A stretch of 64,000 nucleotides of DNA from contig CALMQS010000038.1 in NCBI GenBank assembly GCA_937871285.1, forward strand, positions 62,001 to 126,000. Reading direction: 5' to 3'. The position numbers and the translations under genes were made by a program. This stretch comes from an uncultured Sphingobacteriales bacterium (lineage in GTDB: Bacteria > Bacteroidota > Bacteroidia > Chitinophagales > Chitinophagaceae). Below the pieces are notes generated by a model that worked only from the letters and a program-made list of their open reading frames with translations, ran no database searches and was not told the DNA's origin. Shown piece by piece: positions 54,075-63,723 of the stretch (the stretch's first letter is position 1; every line of letters begins with the position of its first letter).

Positions 54075-55550
54075 ATGAGAAAACTATTATGCTGTCTGGT
54101 TGTATTTGCAACCTTAATGGCTAACCCAATTGCCAATGCACAAACAAATGTAAAATGGGATCTGCGGCGTTGTGTGGAATATGCGCTTACCAACAATGTT
54201 TCTGTAAGACAGGCCGATATACAGGCAAGACTTTCCGCTATTACGCTGAAGCAAAGCAGGCTCCAGCAAATACCTTCACTCAACTTTTCGGGTAATCACG
54301 GTTTTTCATTTGGGCGATCGCTCGATTATACAACGAACACATACACAGATAATAATTCAATGTATCAGCGATTAGGTTTGAATACAGAGGTGAATTTATT
54401 TAACTGGAATAGCCAAAAGAATACGATAAAATCAAATGATTATAATTACCAGGCCGATGCGGCGGCGGTAGATAAAGCAAAGAATGACATCGCGCTGAAT
54501 GTGGCGCGGCAATACCTGCTGGTTCTATTAGATATGGAGCAGGCCGAGGTAACGGGTATACAATTAAAGCAAAGCCAGGCGCAATATCAGAATACGCGCA
54601 AACAGGTAGACGCCGGAGCGTTGCCGGAACTGAATGCGGCAGAATTAGAAGCCCAGGTAGCCAGGGACAGCGCCAACCTTATTACTGCACAAACCCAGAT
54701 AGAAGTAGACAAACTTACCCTGAAAGCTCTCATCAATCTTCCCGCAGACGCTGTATTTGAGCTGGATGTTCCCCCGGTGGAACAAATACCCGTGGATAAT
54801 ATTCTTGAAATTTCTCCTGCAACCATATATGACCTGGCGATCCGGTCGCAACCACAGATCAGGGTCAATAACCTGCGCCTTCAGGCAGCTCAAAAAAACT
54901 ATGAAGCCGCGAGGGGGAGACAATATCCAACGATTTCACTATTTGGACAATTGAACTCAAACTATAATACTTTTCTTAAAGGAGCAGAGATAAAGGATTT
55001 AGGTTATTTGCCTAACAATATACCGAACGCTGAGGTTTTTACACTAAGCGGAACAGGCAGGAACTATGTATATACTAAACAATACCAGGAGTACCCATTC
55101 CAAAAAAGCTTTAGTCAATTATGGAATGGATATGGCACATTGTTGAAAAATAACTTCGGACAGGGTATTGGTATAGGACTAAGCATTCCTATTTTTAATG
55201 GCTGGTCGGCACGTGCGAATATAGAAAGGGCAAAATGGGATATTAAAAGTAAAGAACTGGTTATTGAGCAGGATACGTTACAGTTAAAGCAGGACGTATA
55301 CACCGCATTTAACCAGGCCCTGGGCTCCTTCCATACTTTCAATGCCCGGCAAAAAGAAGTGGCAACCGCGGAACGTTCTTTTGACCTCGCTTCCAAAAGA
55401 TATGATATCGGGGCCATGCAAACCATTGAATGGCTTACCAATCAAAGCAATTTATACAATGCCAGGATCAATACGCTTATTGCCCAATACGATTATGTAT
55501 TTAAGATGAAAGTGCTTGAGTTTTATAAAGGACAGGGCATCAGATTATAA
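54075..55550 (+). CDS. TolC-family outer membrane efflux protein
   Basis: 491 residues with a signal peptide (LLCCLVVFATLMANPIANAQ). Long paired helices with TolC repeats, each about 200 residues: KNDIALNVARQYLLVLLDMEQAEVTG and QDTLQLKQDVYTAFNQALGSFHTFNA. The Tyr/Phe-rich strands (FSGNHGFSFGRSLDYT, GYGTLLKNNFGQGIGIGLSIPIFNG) form the outer-membrane barrel. It precedes the adaptor protein gene by 17 bp. A pump component is not adjacent. Confidence 0.9.
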   Translation: MRKLLCCLVVFATLMANPIANAQTNVKWDLRRCVEYALTNNVSVRQADIQARLSAITLKQSRLQQIPSLNFSGNHGFSFGRSLDYTTNTYTDNNSMYQRLGLNTEVNLFNWNSQKNTIKSNDYNYQADAAAVDKAKNDIALNVARQYLLVLLDMEQAEVTGIQLKQSQAQYQNTRKQVDAGALPELNAAELEAQVARDSANLITAQTQIEVDKLTLKALINLPADAVFELDVPPVEQIPVDNILEISPATIYDLAIRSQPQIRVNNLRLQAAQKNYEAARGRQYPTISLFGQLNSNYNTFLKGAEIKDLGYLPNNIPNAEVFTLSGTGRNYVYTKQYQEYPFQKSFSQLWNGYGTLLKNNFGQGIGIGLSIPIFNGWSARANIERAKWDIKSKELVIEQDTLQLKQDVYTAFNQALGSFHTFNARQKEVATAERSFDLASKRYDIGAMQTIEWLTNQSNLYNARINTLIAQYDYVFKMKVLEFYKGQGIRL

Positions 55551-55567
55551 CTTCTAAACAACAACAC

Positions 55568-56974
55568 ATGAATAAAAAACTGCTGTGGATCATTATTAGC
55601 CTTGTGGCTTTGGTTATATTACTGGTAGTGTTGAAAAAGAACGGCGTAATAGGCAAGGAAGAAGGTATAAAAGTGTCTTCGGAAAAAGTAATACCCAGAG
55701 ACATTACGGAAATTGTAACGGCAAGCGGCAAGGTGTATCCCGAAATAGAAGTAAAAATTAGTCCCGACGTTTCGGGCGAAATAACAGAGCTTAACGTGGA
55801 AGAAGGCGACAGTGTAAGAAAGGGGCAGGTGCTGGCACGTATATACGCTGATATTTATGCTACCCAGCGCGACCAGGCTGCGGCGCAGGTTGCCGGTCAG
55901 CAGTCGCTGGTATCCAATGCACAGGCGCAGCTGGAAGCATTAAAGTCTTCGCTGGAACTGGCCAAGCTTACTTTCAACAGGCAAAAGCAGCTATTGGATG
56001 ATAAAGTAATTTCAAGAGCGGAGTTTGAACAGGCTGATAATACGTTAAAAACAGCACAGGCTAATTATGATGCAGCCCTGCAAAGCGTTCGCAGCAACCA
56101 GGCGCAGGTTCAGAGCGCTGCTGCCAACCTGCAAAAAGCCAATAAAGACCTGAGCAGAACAGAATTGATATCACCCATGACAGGCGTGGTGTCCTTACTA
56201 AGTGTAAAGAAAGGCGAAAGAGTAGTAGGGAACTCCATGATGGCCGGAACGGAAATGATGCGTATAGCAGACATCAGCGTGTATGAAATAAGAGTGGAGG
56301 TAGGCGAAAATGATGTGCAGAAAATTGACCTTGGTGACACCGCCATCATTGAAGTAGATGCATACAACAACCGTAAGTTTAAAGGGGTTGTTACCCAAAT
56401 TGCCAGCAGCCAGAAGGGGGCAGCGCTGCAAACAGCCGCTTCATCAACCTCCAGCACCGATGTTACCAATTATGAAGTGAAGATCCGCATTCTCCGCGAT
56501 TCTTATGCCGATCTTTTTGATCCTGCAAAACCCAAAAAATTTCCTTTTCGCCCGGGCATGAGCGCCAGCGCCGATATACAAACCAATACCAACAGGAATG
56601 TACTTTCCGTTCCCATTAACGCAGTAACCACCCGCGATAAAAAAGATACGGCAAGTGAAGGTGCTAAAGTGAAAGATGTTAAAAAAACAGAGCAGCCTGC
56701 TGCCGGGAATGATAACACCACCAACGAAAATCCTTCCGCCACCGCATCAGACGATCTGCTGGAAGTAGTGTTTGTATTGCAAAAAGATAATACGGTAAAA
56801 TTAGTAACGGTAAAAACAGGCATACAGGATATTAACAATATTGAAATAACAGAGGGGCTGAATGAAGGAGACGAAGTTATTACCGGCCCCTATACTATTG
56901 TAAGCAAAACACTCAAAAACAAAACAAAAGTAAAGGTGGTTCCCAAAGAGCAATTATTTGAAATAAAGAATTAA
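55568..56974 (+). CDS. Periplasmic adaptor protein (HlyD/MacA type)
   Basis: 468 residues. An N-terminal membrane anchor (LLWIIISLVALVILLVVLKK) is followed by the lipoyl half (ISPDVSGEITELNVEEGDSV), a long coiled-coil hairpin (about 95-215), the second lipoyl half and a beta-barrel region. A Lys/Thr/Asn-rich low-complexity insert (about 365-395) is unusual. Adaptors bridge an inner-membrane ABC or RND pump to TolC; the next gene is gpsA, so the pump is encoded elsewhere. Confidence 0.9.
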   Translation: MNKKLLWIIISLVALVILLVVLKKNGVIGKEEGIKVSSEKVIPRDITEIVTASGKVYPEIEVKISPDVSGEITELNVEEGDSVRKGQVLARIYADIYATQRDQAAAQVAGQQSLVSNAQAQLEALKSSLELAKLTFNRQKQLLDDKVISRAEFEQADNTLKTAQANYDAALQSVRSNQAQVQSAAANLQKANKDLSRTELISPMTGVVSLLSVKKGERVVGNSMMAGTEMMRIADISVYEIRVEVGENDVQKIDLGDTAIIEVDAYNNRKFKGVVTQIASSQKGAALQTAASSTSSTDVTNYEVKIRILRDSYADLFDPAKPKKFPFRPGMSASADIQTNTNRNVLSVPINAVTTRDKKDTASEGAKVKDVKKTEQPAAGNDNTTNENPSATASDDLLEVVFVLQKDNTVKLVTVKTGIQDINNIEITEGLNEGDEVITGPYTIVSKTLKNKTKVKVVPKEQLFEIKN

Positions 56975-56986
56975 AGGTTTGAGGCC

Positions 56987-56994
56987 TACTTTTG
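56987..56994 (+). promoter_or_regulatory. -7 box for gpsA
   Basis: TACTTTTG, exact match to TAnnTTTG, 17 bp upstream of the gpsA ATG at 57012. Confidence 0.4.
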
Positions 56995-57011
56995 AGGCTC
57001 AAACTTTTTTT

Positions 57012-58049
57012 ATGCAGTTTGGTATTATCGGCAGCGGAAGCTGGGGAACAGCATTGGCAAAAATGCTTACAGACAACGGAGCGCACATTAACTGGTGTGT
57101 GCGCAATGAGGCTGTAGCAAAACATCTTGTGAAAAGGCTGCACAACCCCAACTACCTGCAATCCGTATCTTTCGATGCGGGCTTACTCTCCCTCTTTACC
57201 AATGCCCGGCAGGTTTTTGCCGCATCGGATCATATTGTTATTGTTACACCCTCTGCTTATGTAATACAGCAGTTTGCCGGCATTACGGCAAAAGAGCTGG
57301 CAGGAAAAAAAATCATTTCCGCTGTTAAAGGTATTTTACCGCAACAGAATATGCTGCTGAATGACTACCTGAAAAAAAGGTTCAATCTCGGCATTGACAA
57401 TTATTTTACCATTATGGGGCCATGTCATGCCGAAGAAGTAGCAGCAGAACGATTATCCTATCTTACTTTTTCCGGAACAAAACAGGCGGCCACAAAAGCC
57501 ATTGCCGGCTATTTTGCCACACCCTATATCAATACCATTATCAATCATGATATATATGGCGTGCAATATGCCGCCATACTTAAAAATATATATGCGGTGG
57601 CAGCAGGCATGGCGCACGGTATTGGATATGGGGATAATTTTTTAAGCGTGCTTATCGCCAACAGCGCCGATGAAATGGCCGGTTTTTTACGTAAAGCGGG
57701 TATACGGAATATAAAAGTAGGTGTACATACTGCGGCCAGTGCCCTTCATGCAAAAAAGTCGCCCAACTACGCCGCTTCCGTATACCTCGGCGATCTGCTG
57801 GTAACCTGCTATTCCCTCTTCAGCCGTAACCGTAATTTTGGAGCATTGGTCGGCAAGGGATATTCCGTTGTTTCCGCCCAAACCGACATGAAGATGGTGG
57901 CTGAAGGATATAACGCAGCGCGCAGCATTCACGAGATCAATAAAGAAATAGGCGCCGATATGCCCATCGCCGAAAACATTTACCAGGTATTATGGAAAAA
58001 GCTCTCCCCGCGTATTGCTTTTAAGTATATTGAAGACAGTCTGGTGTAA
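57012..58049 (+). CDS. gpsA: NAD(P)H-dependent glycerol-3-phosphate dehydrogenase
   Basis: 345 residues from ATG 57012, which starts exactly at the nucleotide-binding strand FGIIGSGSWGTALAKML; an earlier in-frame start adds 11 non-conserved residues. It reduces dihydroxyacetone phosphate to glycerol 3-phosphate for phospholipid synthesis. Further motifs: VTPSAYVIQQF, KGILPQQN, IMGPCHAEEVA, and the catalytic Lys in AAILKNIYAVAAGMAHGIGYGDN. It is followed by two strong hairpins. Confidence 0.94.
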   Translation: MQFGIIGSGSWGTALAKMLTDNGAHINWCVRNEAVAKHLVKRLHNPNYLQSVSFDAGLLSLFTNARQVFAASDHIVIVTPSAYVIQQFAGITAKELAGKKIISAVKGILPQQNMLLNDYLKKRFNLGIDNYFTIMGPCHAEEVAAERLSYLTFSGTKQAATKAIAGYFATPYINTIINHDIYGVQYAAILKNIYAVAAGMAHGIGYGDNFLSVLIANSADEMAGFLRKAGIRNIKVGVHTAASALHAKKSPNYAASVYLGDLLVTCYSLFSRNRNFGALVGKGYSVVSAQTDMKMVAEGYNAARSIHEINKEIGADMPIAENIYQVLWKKLSPRIAFKYIEDSLV

Positions 58050-58050
58050 A

Positions 58051-58119
58051 AACGCCCTGGTTTGTGTCCCACAAACCAGCTTCCAACTTCCGTTTCGTGA
58101 AGACACGAAACGGGGCGGT
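58051..58119. other. Two perfect hairpins inside a larger inverted repeat
   Basis: CTGGTTTGTG-TCC-CACAAACCAG (58057-58079) and CCGTTTCGTG-AAGA-CACGAAACGG (58090-58113), each with ten perfect pairs. AACGCCC (58051-58057) can also pair partly with GGGCGGTT (58112-58119), closing the pair as a three-way junction. Located between convergent genes gpsA and HAD. Confidence 0.65.
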
Positions 58120-58142
58120 TAAAGACAGCCTGTTGTAAAAAA

Positions 58143-58757
58143 TTATAAATCAATATCAAGAATGGACGTACCCGGTTTGATATGTATTCCTTTTAAACCG
58201 GCAGCCTCCGCGCCTTCAATATTTAAAATGGAGTCGTCTATAAAAACCGTTTTTGAAGGATCAAGATTATTTTCCCTGATGATATGTTCATACGATTCCT
58301 TATCGGGCTTGCGCATACGGAGCAGGTGGGAGTAATAGGCTTTTTCAAAGTGATCGTCGAAAACATTTCCGTTAAATGCATCGGTATACATTTTTCTGAA
58401 AGTAATTAAATGCAGGGCATTGGTATTGCTGAAGAGAAATGACCGGTACTTATTTTTTAATTTGCTTAATAAGGCAATCCGTTCTTCCGGAAAATGACCC
58501 AGCATGGCGTTCCACGCCGCTACCAGTTCTTCATCCGTTAAAGGCAGTGCGGCCAAATTTCTCAGCGCCTCCAGGAATTCCGCATCCGATATACCGCCCA
58601 CTTCATAATCCTTAAAAAAAGAAGAAACGTTACCGCTGCGGAAAAGCGTATTGTAATCTTTCACACCCAAAGCTGTAAAATGCTGTTCAGCGCGGGGCAT
58701 ATCCAAAGTAAGTATAACGCCGCCCAGGTCGAAGATCAGGTTTTCAATATTTTGCAT
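58143..58757 (-). CDS. HAD-superfamily phosphatase (YihX-like)
   Basis: 204 residues. HAD motif I FDLGGVILTLD (catalytic Asp), motif II FLFSNTNALH, motif III with Lys in RKPDKESYEHII, and motif IV VFIDDSILNIEGAEAAGL. The helical cap domain sits between motifs I and II, as in YihX (alpha-D-glucose-1-phosphatase). The substrate cannot be read from sequence. TATTTTTA on the minus strand ends 4 bp before its ATG. Confidence 0.9.
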   Translation of the reverse strand: MQNIENLIFDLGGVILTLDMPRAEQHFTALGVKDYNTLFRSGNVSSFFKDYEVGGISDAEFLEALRNLAALPLTDEELVAAWNAMLGHFPEERIALLSKLKNKYRSFLFSNTNALHLITFRKMYTDAFNGNVFDDHFEKAYYSHLLRMRKPDKESYEHIIRENNLDPSKTVFIDDSILNIEGAEAAGLKGIHIKPGTSILDIDL

Positions 58758-58898
58758 GAGTTAAAAATACGGAGGATTTTATACTTTTACTAAATGTATA
58801 AACAGATGAACATTTGAGAGATGATGGCGTTACCATTATGCATGCCGAGGTAAAAATAGGCGACTACAAACTGTAAACACATAAACCATAAACTTTCC

Positions 58899-60398
58899 TC
58901 AATACGTTCCCCGGTATAAATTGTCGCCTTTTATTGGGGCGGCTTTTTTTAGCGGTATCTGCAACCCGCCGGTTTTATCCAACCAGTCAAACAATTCGGT
59001 TTTGAGCAACAAACCGGTTTTCCGGTATGCCGTATCGCGGATCAGGTTGTTCATTTCATAAGGATCATTTTTCAAATCATACAGTTCATTAATATCCCAC
59101 ACGCCATTATAGTAAATGTATTTGTACTGGTCTGTTCTTACAGCAAAAGTGGTAGGTGTTTGGGGGAAAGCCTGTTCCCAGTAATACTCATAAAACACTT
59201 TGTTGCGCTGCCAGGCTGTTGTTTGTTCTTTCAGTAAACCTGCAAAAGAATAGCCCTGCATCTGCGATGGCTTATCCACACCTGCCAGTTGCAGGAACGT
59301 GGGCGCGATATCTACGTTCATGATCACCTGCTCCAGTACCGATGAAGGTTTTACCATGCCGGGCGCCCATACCAGCATGGGAACCCGCATAGACTCTTCA
59401 TACGCATGTCTTTTATCTATTAAGCCATGCTCGCCAAATGAAAAGCCGTTATCACCCATATACACCACCATGGTGTTTTGTTCCTGTCCGTTCTCCTTTA
59501 CCCATTCCAATACTTTCTCAATACTATCATCCACAGCCTGCAGGGTTTCGAGGTAGCGCCTGTAGAAATCATCAAATACAATGGTACCATGGTACATATA
59601 ATCCACGCCGTGCCAGCTATACCGCTGGTTACGCACCCATTGCGGGATATCGCGGTAATTTACTTTCGTTTGAGGAGCGGTAACGGTTCCGAAAACTTTG
59701 CTGCTATCCGTTACCGTCAGGTACATGGAAGGCGGGCAAACTACCGGGATACCGGCATACTTATTCTTATGTCTTTTAGCGGGATAAAATTCGGCGTGCA
59801 CGCCTTTGTGCGACAGGTATAGAAAAAAGGGCTTGCTTTTACTGGTCTTATCTAACCAGCTAATGGCATAATCCGTTAGCAGGTCGGTAGTGTAGGCGCT
59901 GTCGGTAAACTTTACCGCTTTACCGTTAATATTAAATACAGGATTATAATATACGCCCTGGTCGCGGAAACTGATCCAGTAATCGAAACCCGGCTGGGGA
60001 TTATCACTGTTGGTAGCTCCTATGTGCCATTTCCCCAGGAACGCCGTTTGATAGCCTTTCTGCTGCAGGTACTGCGGAAAAAATCTGAGATTGGCAGGCA
60101 ATGGGGAATTGTTGTCTACAACGGTATGGGTATGCGCATACTGGCCGGTTAATATAGATGCCCTGCTGGGAGAACATAAGGCCGTAGAAACAAATGCATT
60201 CTTTATATGCATGCCTTCCCTGGCCATGCGATCCATACCCGGCGTTTGCAGCCCCGGCATTCTGTTCATAAACCCCATGGCATCGTAGCGATGGTCATCT
60301 GCCAGTATAAAAATGATGTTCATGGGCTTTTGCTTTCCCGTTTGCGGGAATGCCCATTTAGCAACAGTTACCAGCAATAACAGCAGTAAAACACGCAT
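58899..60398 (-). CDS. Secreted sulfatase, S1 family
   Basis: 499 residues with a signal peptide (LLLLLLVTVAKWAFPQ). Metal-binding ADDHRYD at 33-39, formylglycine motif CSPSR at 75-79 (Cys75 to be converted to formylglycine), GKWHIG and HKGVHAEF, and YMGDNGFSFGEHG near the middle. It would hydrolyse sulfate esters, perhaps on algal or host glycans. A formylglycine-generating enzyme is not encoded in the window, so activation depends on one elsewhere. Neighbours give no substrate hint. Confidence 0.92.
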   Translation of the reverse strand: MRVLLLLLLVTVAKWAFPQTGKQKPMNIIFILADDHRYDAMGFMNRMPGLQTPGMDRMAREGMHIKNAFVSTALCSPSRASILTGQYAHTHTVVDNNSPLPANLRFFPQYLQQKGYQTAFLGKWHIGATNSDNPQPGFDYWISFRDQGVYYNPVFNINGKAVKFTDSAYTTDLLTDYAISWLDKTSKSKPFFLYLSHKGVHAEFYPAKRHKNKYAGIPVVCPPSMYLTVTDSSKVFGTVTAPQTKVNYRDIPQWVRNQRYSWHGVDYMYHGTIVFDDFYRRYLETLQAVDDSIEKVLEWVKENGQEQNTMVVYMGDNGFSFGEHGLIDKRHAYEESMRVPMLVWAPGMVKPSSVLEQVIMNVDIAPTFLQLAGVDKPSQMQGYSFAGLLKEQTTAWQRNKVFYEYYWEQAFPQTPTTFAVRTDQYKYIYYNGVWDINELYDLKNDPYEMNNLIRDTAYRKTGLLLKTELFDWLDKTGGLQIPLKKAAPIKGDNLYRGTY

Positions 60399-60446
60399 GT
60401 CGTTCTTTTTAGTGAGGTGTTTCGGATTTAGAGTTTCGGGTTTCTG

Positions 60447-61982
60447 TTACTCCTCATGCAGCGGTGGCAGCGTTACCCAGTTAAACCCGTCCCTGGCAAT
60501 CAGCGCTTCCGCATCTTCCGGTCCCCAGGAATCGGGGGCGTAATTAGGGAAATCAACCGGCGGGCGGGCCTCCCATGTTTCTAATATCGGCATAATGATC
60601 TTCCATGCGGCTTCCACCTGGTCTACCCGCATAAATAAAGTGGCATTGCCTTCCATTACATCTAATAAAAGCGTTTCATAAGCCTCGGGTTCGTGCTCGT
60701 CATAAGCTTCATCGTAGTTGAAGATCATATCCACAGGGCTCAGGGTCATATTCTGTCCCGGCCGTTTGGCCTGGAAGCGGATACGGATATCCATTTCGGG
60801 TTGTATGCTAATAGTGAGCCTGTTCGGCCGCCACGTATTTGCAGCTTCAGGCGGAAAAGCAAAATTGGGTGCCGGGCGGAACTGCAGGGTTATAATAGTG
60901 CTTTTGTTATGCATGCGCTTGCCCGTACGAACATAAAAAGGAACATCCTGCCAGCGCCAGTTATCAATATAAAATTTTAAGGCGGCAAAGGTTTCCACAC
61001 CCGACTGCGGAGCTACATTTTTCTCCTGCCGGTAGCCTGCCACCTTCTCACCCTTCATCCATCCTTCGCCATATTGGCCTCTTGCCGCATAATCCTGCAC
61101 ACTGGCATGATCTATTTTACGAATGGCATTCAGCACATCCACTTTTTTATTACGGATCTCATTGGCATCAAAGGAAACCGGCGCTTCCATCGCTATCATG
61201 CACATCAGTTGCAGCATGTGGTTTTGCACCATATCGCGCAGGGCGCCCGATTTTTCATAGTAGGCGCCCCTGGTTTCGGCTCCCACGGTTTCGGCAGCAG
61301 TGATCTGCACATTTTCAATATAGTTGCGGTTCCATATTGGTTCAAACAGGGCGTTGGCAAAACGCAGGGCCAAAATATTCTGTACCGTTTCCTTACCCAG
61401 GTAATGATCAATACGGAATATCTGGTCTTCATCAAACATGGTGCTCAGCAAATGGTTCAGTTCCCTCGCGCTTTGCAGGTTGTGACCAAAAGGCTTTTCA
61501 ATAACAATACGGGTACATTTGGTATCGGCGCAAATATTCAATGGACCCAGTTTGGCGGTAATGTCGGGTACCAGCTGGGGCGCTACGGCCAGGTAAAAAA
61601 TAACATTCGGATGTTCGCCGAAAGCCGCTTCTCTTTCTTTAACGATATCGGATATTTTAGCGTATGCCGCTTCGTCTTCGGCATCCATTTGCAGGTAGCT
61701 GATATGCTGCGCAAAACTTTGCCAGTCGCCGTTTTCCTCCCCTTTGCGGCGGGAGAATTTTTTAATGCCTTCCAGCAAATGTGTCCGGTATTTTTCATCG
61801 CTGTATTCACTTCTTCCAATACCCACGATGCCAAATTTTTCGGGCATCCATTCATCCAGGAACAGGTTATATAATGCCGGGGTAAGCTTACGGAGGTTGA
61901 GGTCGCCGCTTCCTCCAAAAATAAAGATCAGCGAAGAAGGCGGACGCTTATGGTTTTGCGTACCTGAAATAGTTGATTGCAT
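60447..61982 (-). CDS. zwf: Glucose-6-phosphate 1-dehydrogenase
   Basis: 511 residues from ATG 61982 (an earlier ATG adds 10 unlikely residues). First step of the oxidative pentose phosphate pathway: glucose 6-phosphate to 6-phosphogluconolactone, reducing [22 protein letters not shown] near the N-terminus is the nucleotide motif; [14 protein letters not shown] carries the active-site His and Lys; VIEKPFGHN binds substrate. It follows gnd on the same strand with a 96 bp gap; a 6-phosphogluconolactonase gene is not next to it. Confidence 0.95.
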   Translation of the reverse strand: MQSTISGTQNHKRPPSSLIFIFGGSGDLNLRKLTPALYNLFLDEWMPEKFGIVGIGRSEYSDEKYRTHLLEGIKKFSRRKGEENGDWQSFAQHISYLQMDAEDEAAYAKISDIVKEREAAFGEHPNVIFYLAVAPQLVPDITAKLGPLNICADTKCTRIVIEKPFGHNLQSARELNHLLSTMFDEDQIFRIDHYLGKETVQNILALRFANALFEPIWNRNYIENVQITAAETVGAETRGAYYEKSGALRDMVQNHMLQLMCMIAMEAPVSFDANEIRNKKVDVLNAIRKIDHASVQDYAARGQYGEGWMKGEKVAGYRQEKNVAPQSGVETFAALKFYIDNWRWQDVPFYVRTGKRMHNKSTIITLQFRPAPNFAFPPEAANTWRPNRLTISIQPEMDIRIRFQAKRPGQNMTLSPVDMIFNYDEAYDEHEPEAYETLLLDVMEGNATLFMRVDQVEAAWKIIMPILETWEARPPVDFPNYAPDSWGPEDAEALIARDGFNWVTLPPLHEE

Positions 61983-62078
61983 GTAATTGTAATATGAATA
62001 ACAGCTTAACAATAAATAAAAAACACCTGAGCCCGGAAGCAGGGATTGCGCTTCTTTATCTTTTTAAACACCGGTGCA

Positions 62079-63491
62079 CTATTGCCAGTTAGAATGAAAT
62101 ATCCCTTCTTCGTCAATACGCTGATAGGTATGAGCGCCAAAAAAATCGCGCTGAGCCTGTATCAGGTTGGTAGGCATTACAGCACTGCGGTAGGCATCAA
62201 AGTAACCTAAGGATACCGCCAGCGCGGAAACAGGAACACCAGCCTGCACAGCCATACCAATAAACTTACGGGTATTGTCTGTTCTGCTTTTCAGCAAGGC
62301 CGAAATATGACTATCTAATAAAATATTAGAAAGTTCCGGATTACCCGCATAAGCCCGGTAAAATACTTCCAGCAAAGTAGAGCGGATGATACAACCACCC
62401 CTCCATATTTTTACTACCTCCGGAAGCGGGATTTCCATATCATATTCTTTAGACGCCACAAATAACAGCGCCAGCCCCTGGGCATAGCTGATCATGGTTC
62501 CAAAAAACAGCGCTTCCCTTGCCTGCTGAATAATGTCTTCTTTAGATACCCCCGTTATTTTAATGCCGGAAGGATATACGGCAGCGGCGGTTACCCTTTC
62601 GTGTTTGAGCGCAGAAAGATTACGCATACTCACGGCAATGTCAATGGTAGGAATGGCTATGCCCAGGTCCATTGCGTCCTGCGAAGTCCATTTACCTGTT
62701 CCTTTGGAACCTGCCTTATCCAAAACCACATCTACCAGGCGCTTACCGGTTTTATTGTCATTCTTCAAAAATATGTCACGCGTTATTTCTACCAGGAAAG
62801 ACTGGAGTTCGCCATCGTTCCATTGCTTAAATACTTCATGCAGCTCATCATTGCTCAACCCATAGCCACGGTGCAGCACATCATATACTTCGCTTATGAG
62901 CTGCATAATACCGTATTCAATGCCGTTGTGCACCATTTTTACATAATGGCCTGCGGCGCCTTTGCCCAGGTGCGCCACGCAGGGCTCACCGTTCACCTTG
63001 GCCGAAACAGCTTCCAGCATAGGTTTTACATGCTCGTAGGCTTCCGGGTCGCCACCGGGCATAATGCTGGGCCCTCTTCTCGCCCCTTCTTCACCTCCCG
63101 AAACACCCATTCCCATAAAATGAAACCCTTTTTCCTGCATATACTGTACGCGGCGCAGGGTATCGGTATAATGCGAGTTGCCGCCATCAATTACAATATC
63201 GCCTTTATCGAGCAGGGGGATCAGCTCATTAAGCACATCGTCTACCGGTTTGCCGGCCTGTACCAGCAGCGTTATCCTCCGGGGCGATTTAAGCGCCTCT
63301 ACCATTACTTTAAGATCGGAGGTACCCTTTACGGTAGTACCCGGAACAATTTCGCTCTCTAATTCCGTAACCTTTTGCGGGCTCCTGTTGTATCCTATTA
63401 CCGCAAAGCCGTGATCAGCCATATTTAATAACAGGTTGCGTCCCATAACGCCTAACCCAATCAATCCAAAATCGAATAATTGATTTGCCAT
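62079..63491 (-). CDS. gnd: 6-phosphogluconate dehydrogenase, decarboxylating
   Basis: 470 residues. It converts 6-phosphogluconate to ribulose 5-phosphate and CO2 with NADP. GLGVMGRNLLLNMADHGFAV is the dinucleotide-binding motif; GVSGGEEGARRGPSIMPGG and HNGIEYGIMQLISE with catalytic Lys/His follow; the C-terminal half is helical. This is the longer, E. coli-like form. It is upstream of zwf on the minus strand and probably transcribed with it. A TAAATTTG box lies 30 bp upstream of the ATG. Confidence 0.95.
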   Translation of the reverse strand: MANQLFDFGLIGLGVMGRNLLLNMADHGFAVIGYNRSPQKVTELESEIVPGTTVKGTSDLKVMVEALKSPRRITLLVQAGKPVDDVLNELIPLLDKGDIVIDGGNSHYTDTLRRVQYMQEKGFHFMGMGVSGGEEGARRGPSIMPGGDPEAYEHVKPMLEAVSAKVNGEPCVAHLGKGAAGHYVKMVHNGIEYGIMQLISEVYDVLHRGYGLSNDELHEVFKQWNDGELQSFLVEITRDIFLKNDNKTGKRLVDVVLDKAGSKGTGKWTSQDAMDLGIAIPTIDIAVSMRNLSALKHERVTAAAVYPSGIKITGVSKEDIIQQAREALFFGTMISYAQGLALLFVASKEYDMEIPLPEVVKIWRGGCIIRSTLLEVFYRAYAGNPELSNILLDSHISALLKSRTDNTRKFIGMAVQAGVPVSALAVSLGYFDAYRSAVMPTNLIQAQRDFFGAHTYQRIDEEGIFHSNWQ

Positions 63492-63520
63492 TGTAGTTTG
63501 AATAAAAATGAAAAGGATGG

Positions 63521-63528
63521 CAAATTTA
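63521..63528 (-). promoter_or_regulatory. -7 box of gnd-zwf
   Basis: On the minus strand TAAATTTG, exact TAnnTTTG match, 29 bp before the gnd ATG at 63491. Confidence 0.45.
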
Positions 63529-63723
63529 GGTTATTTCATCTGTTTATCTTCCCGGAGTTAATAATTTGAGATTTGCAGGTATCGGCGATCGGGTAAGAGT
63601 GGGGTGAGTAGCTACTAACGACAGGCTGAATCTTTCTTCCCTCACCTTTCACCAATCCGTTAATTACAGCTTTGTTCACTTTTATTCAATAGCTGCCCGG
63701 TATTGCCTTTAAGCCCCGTTCCT

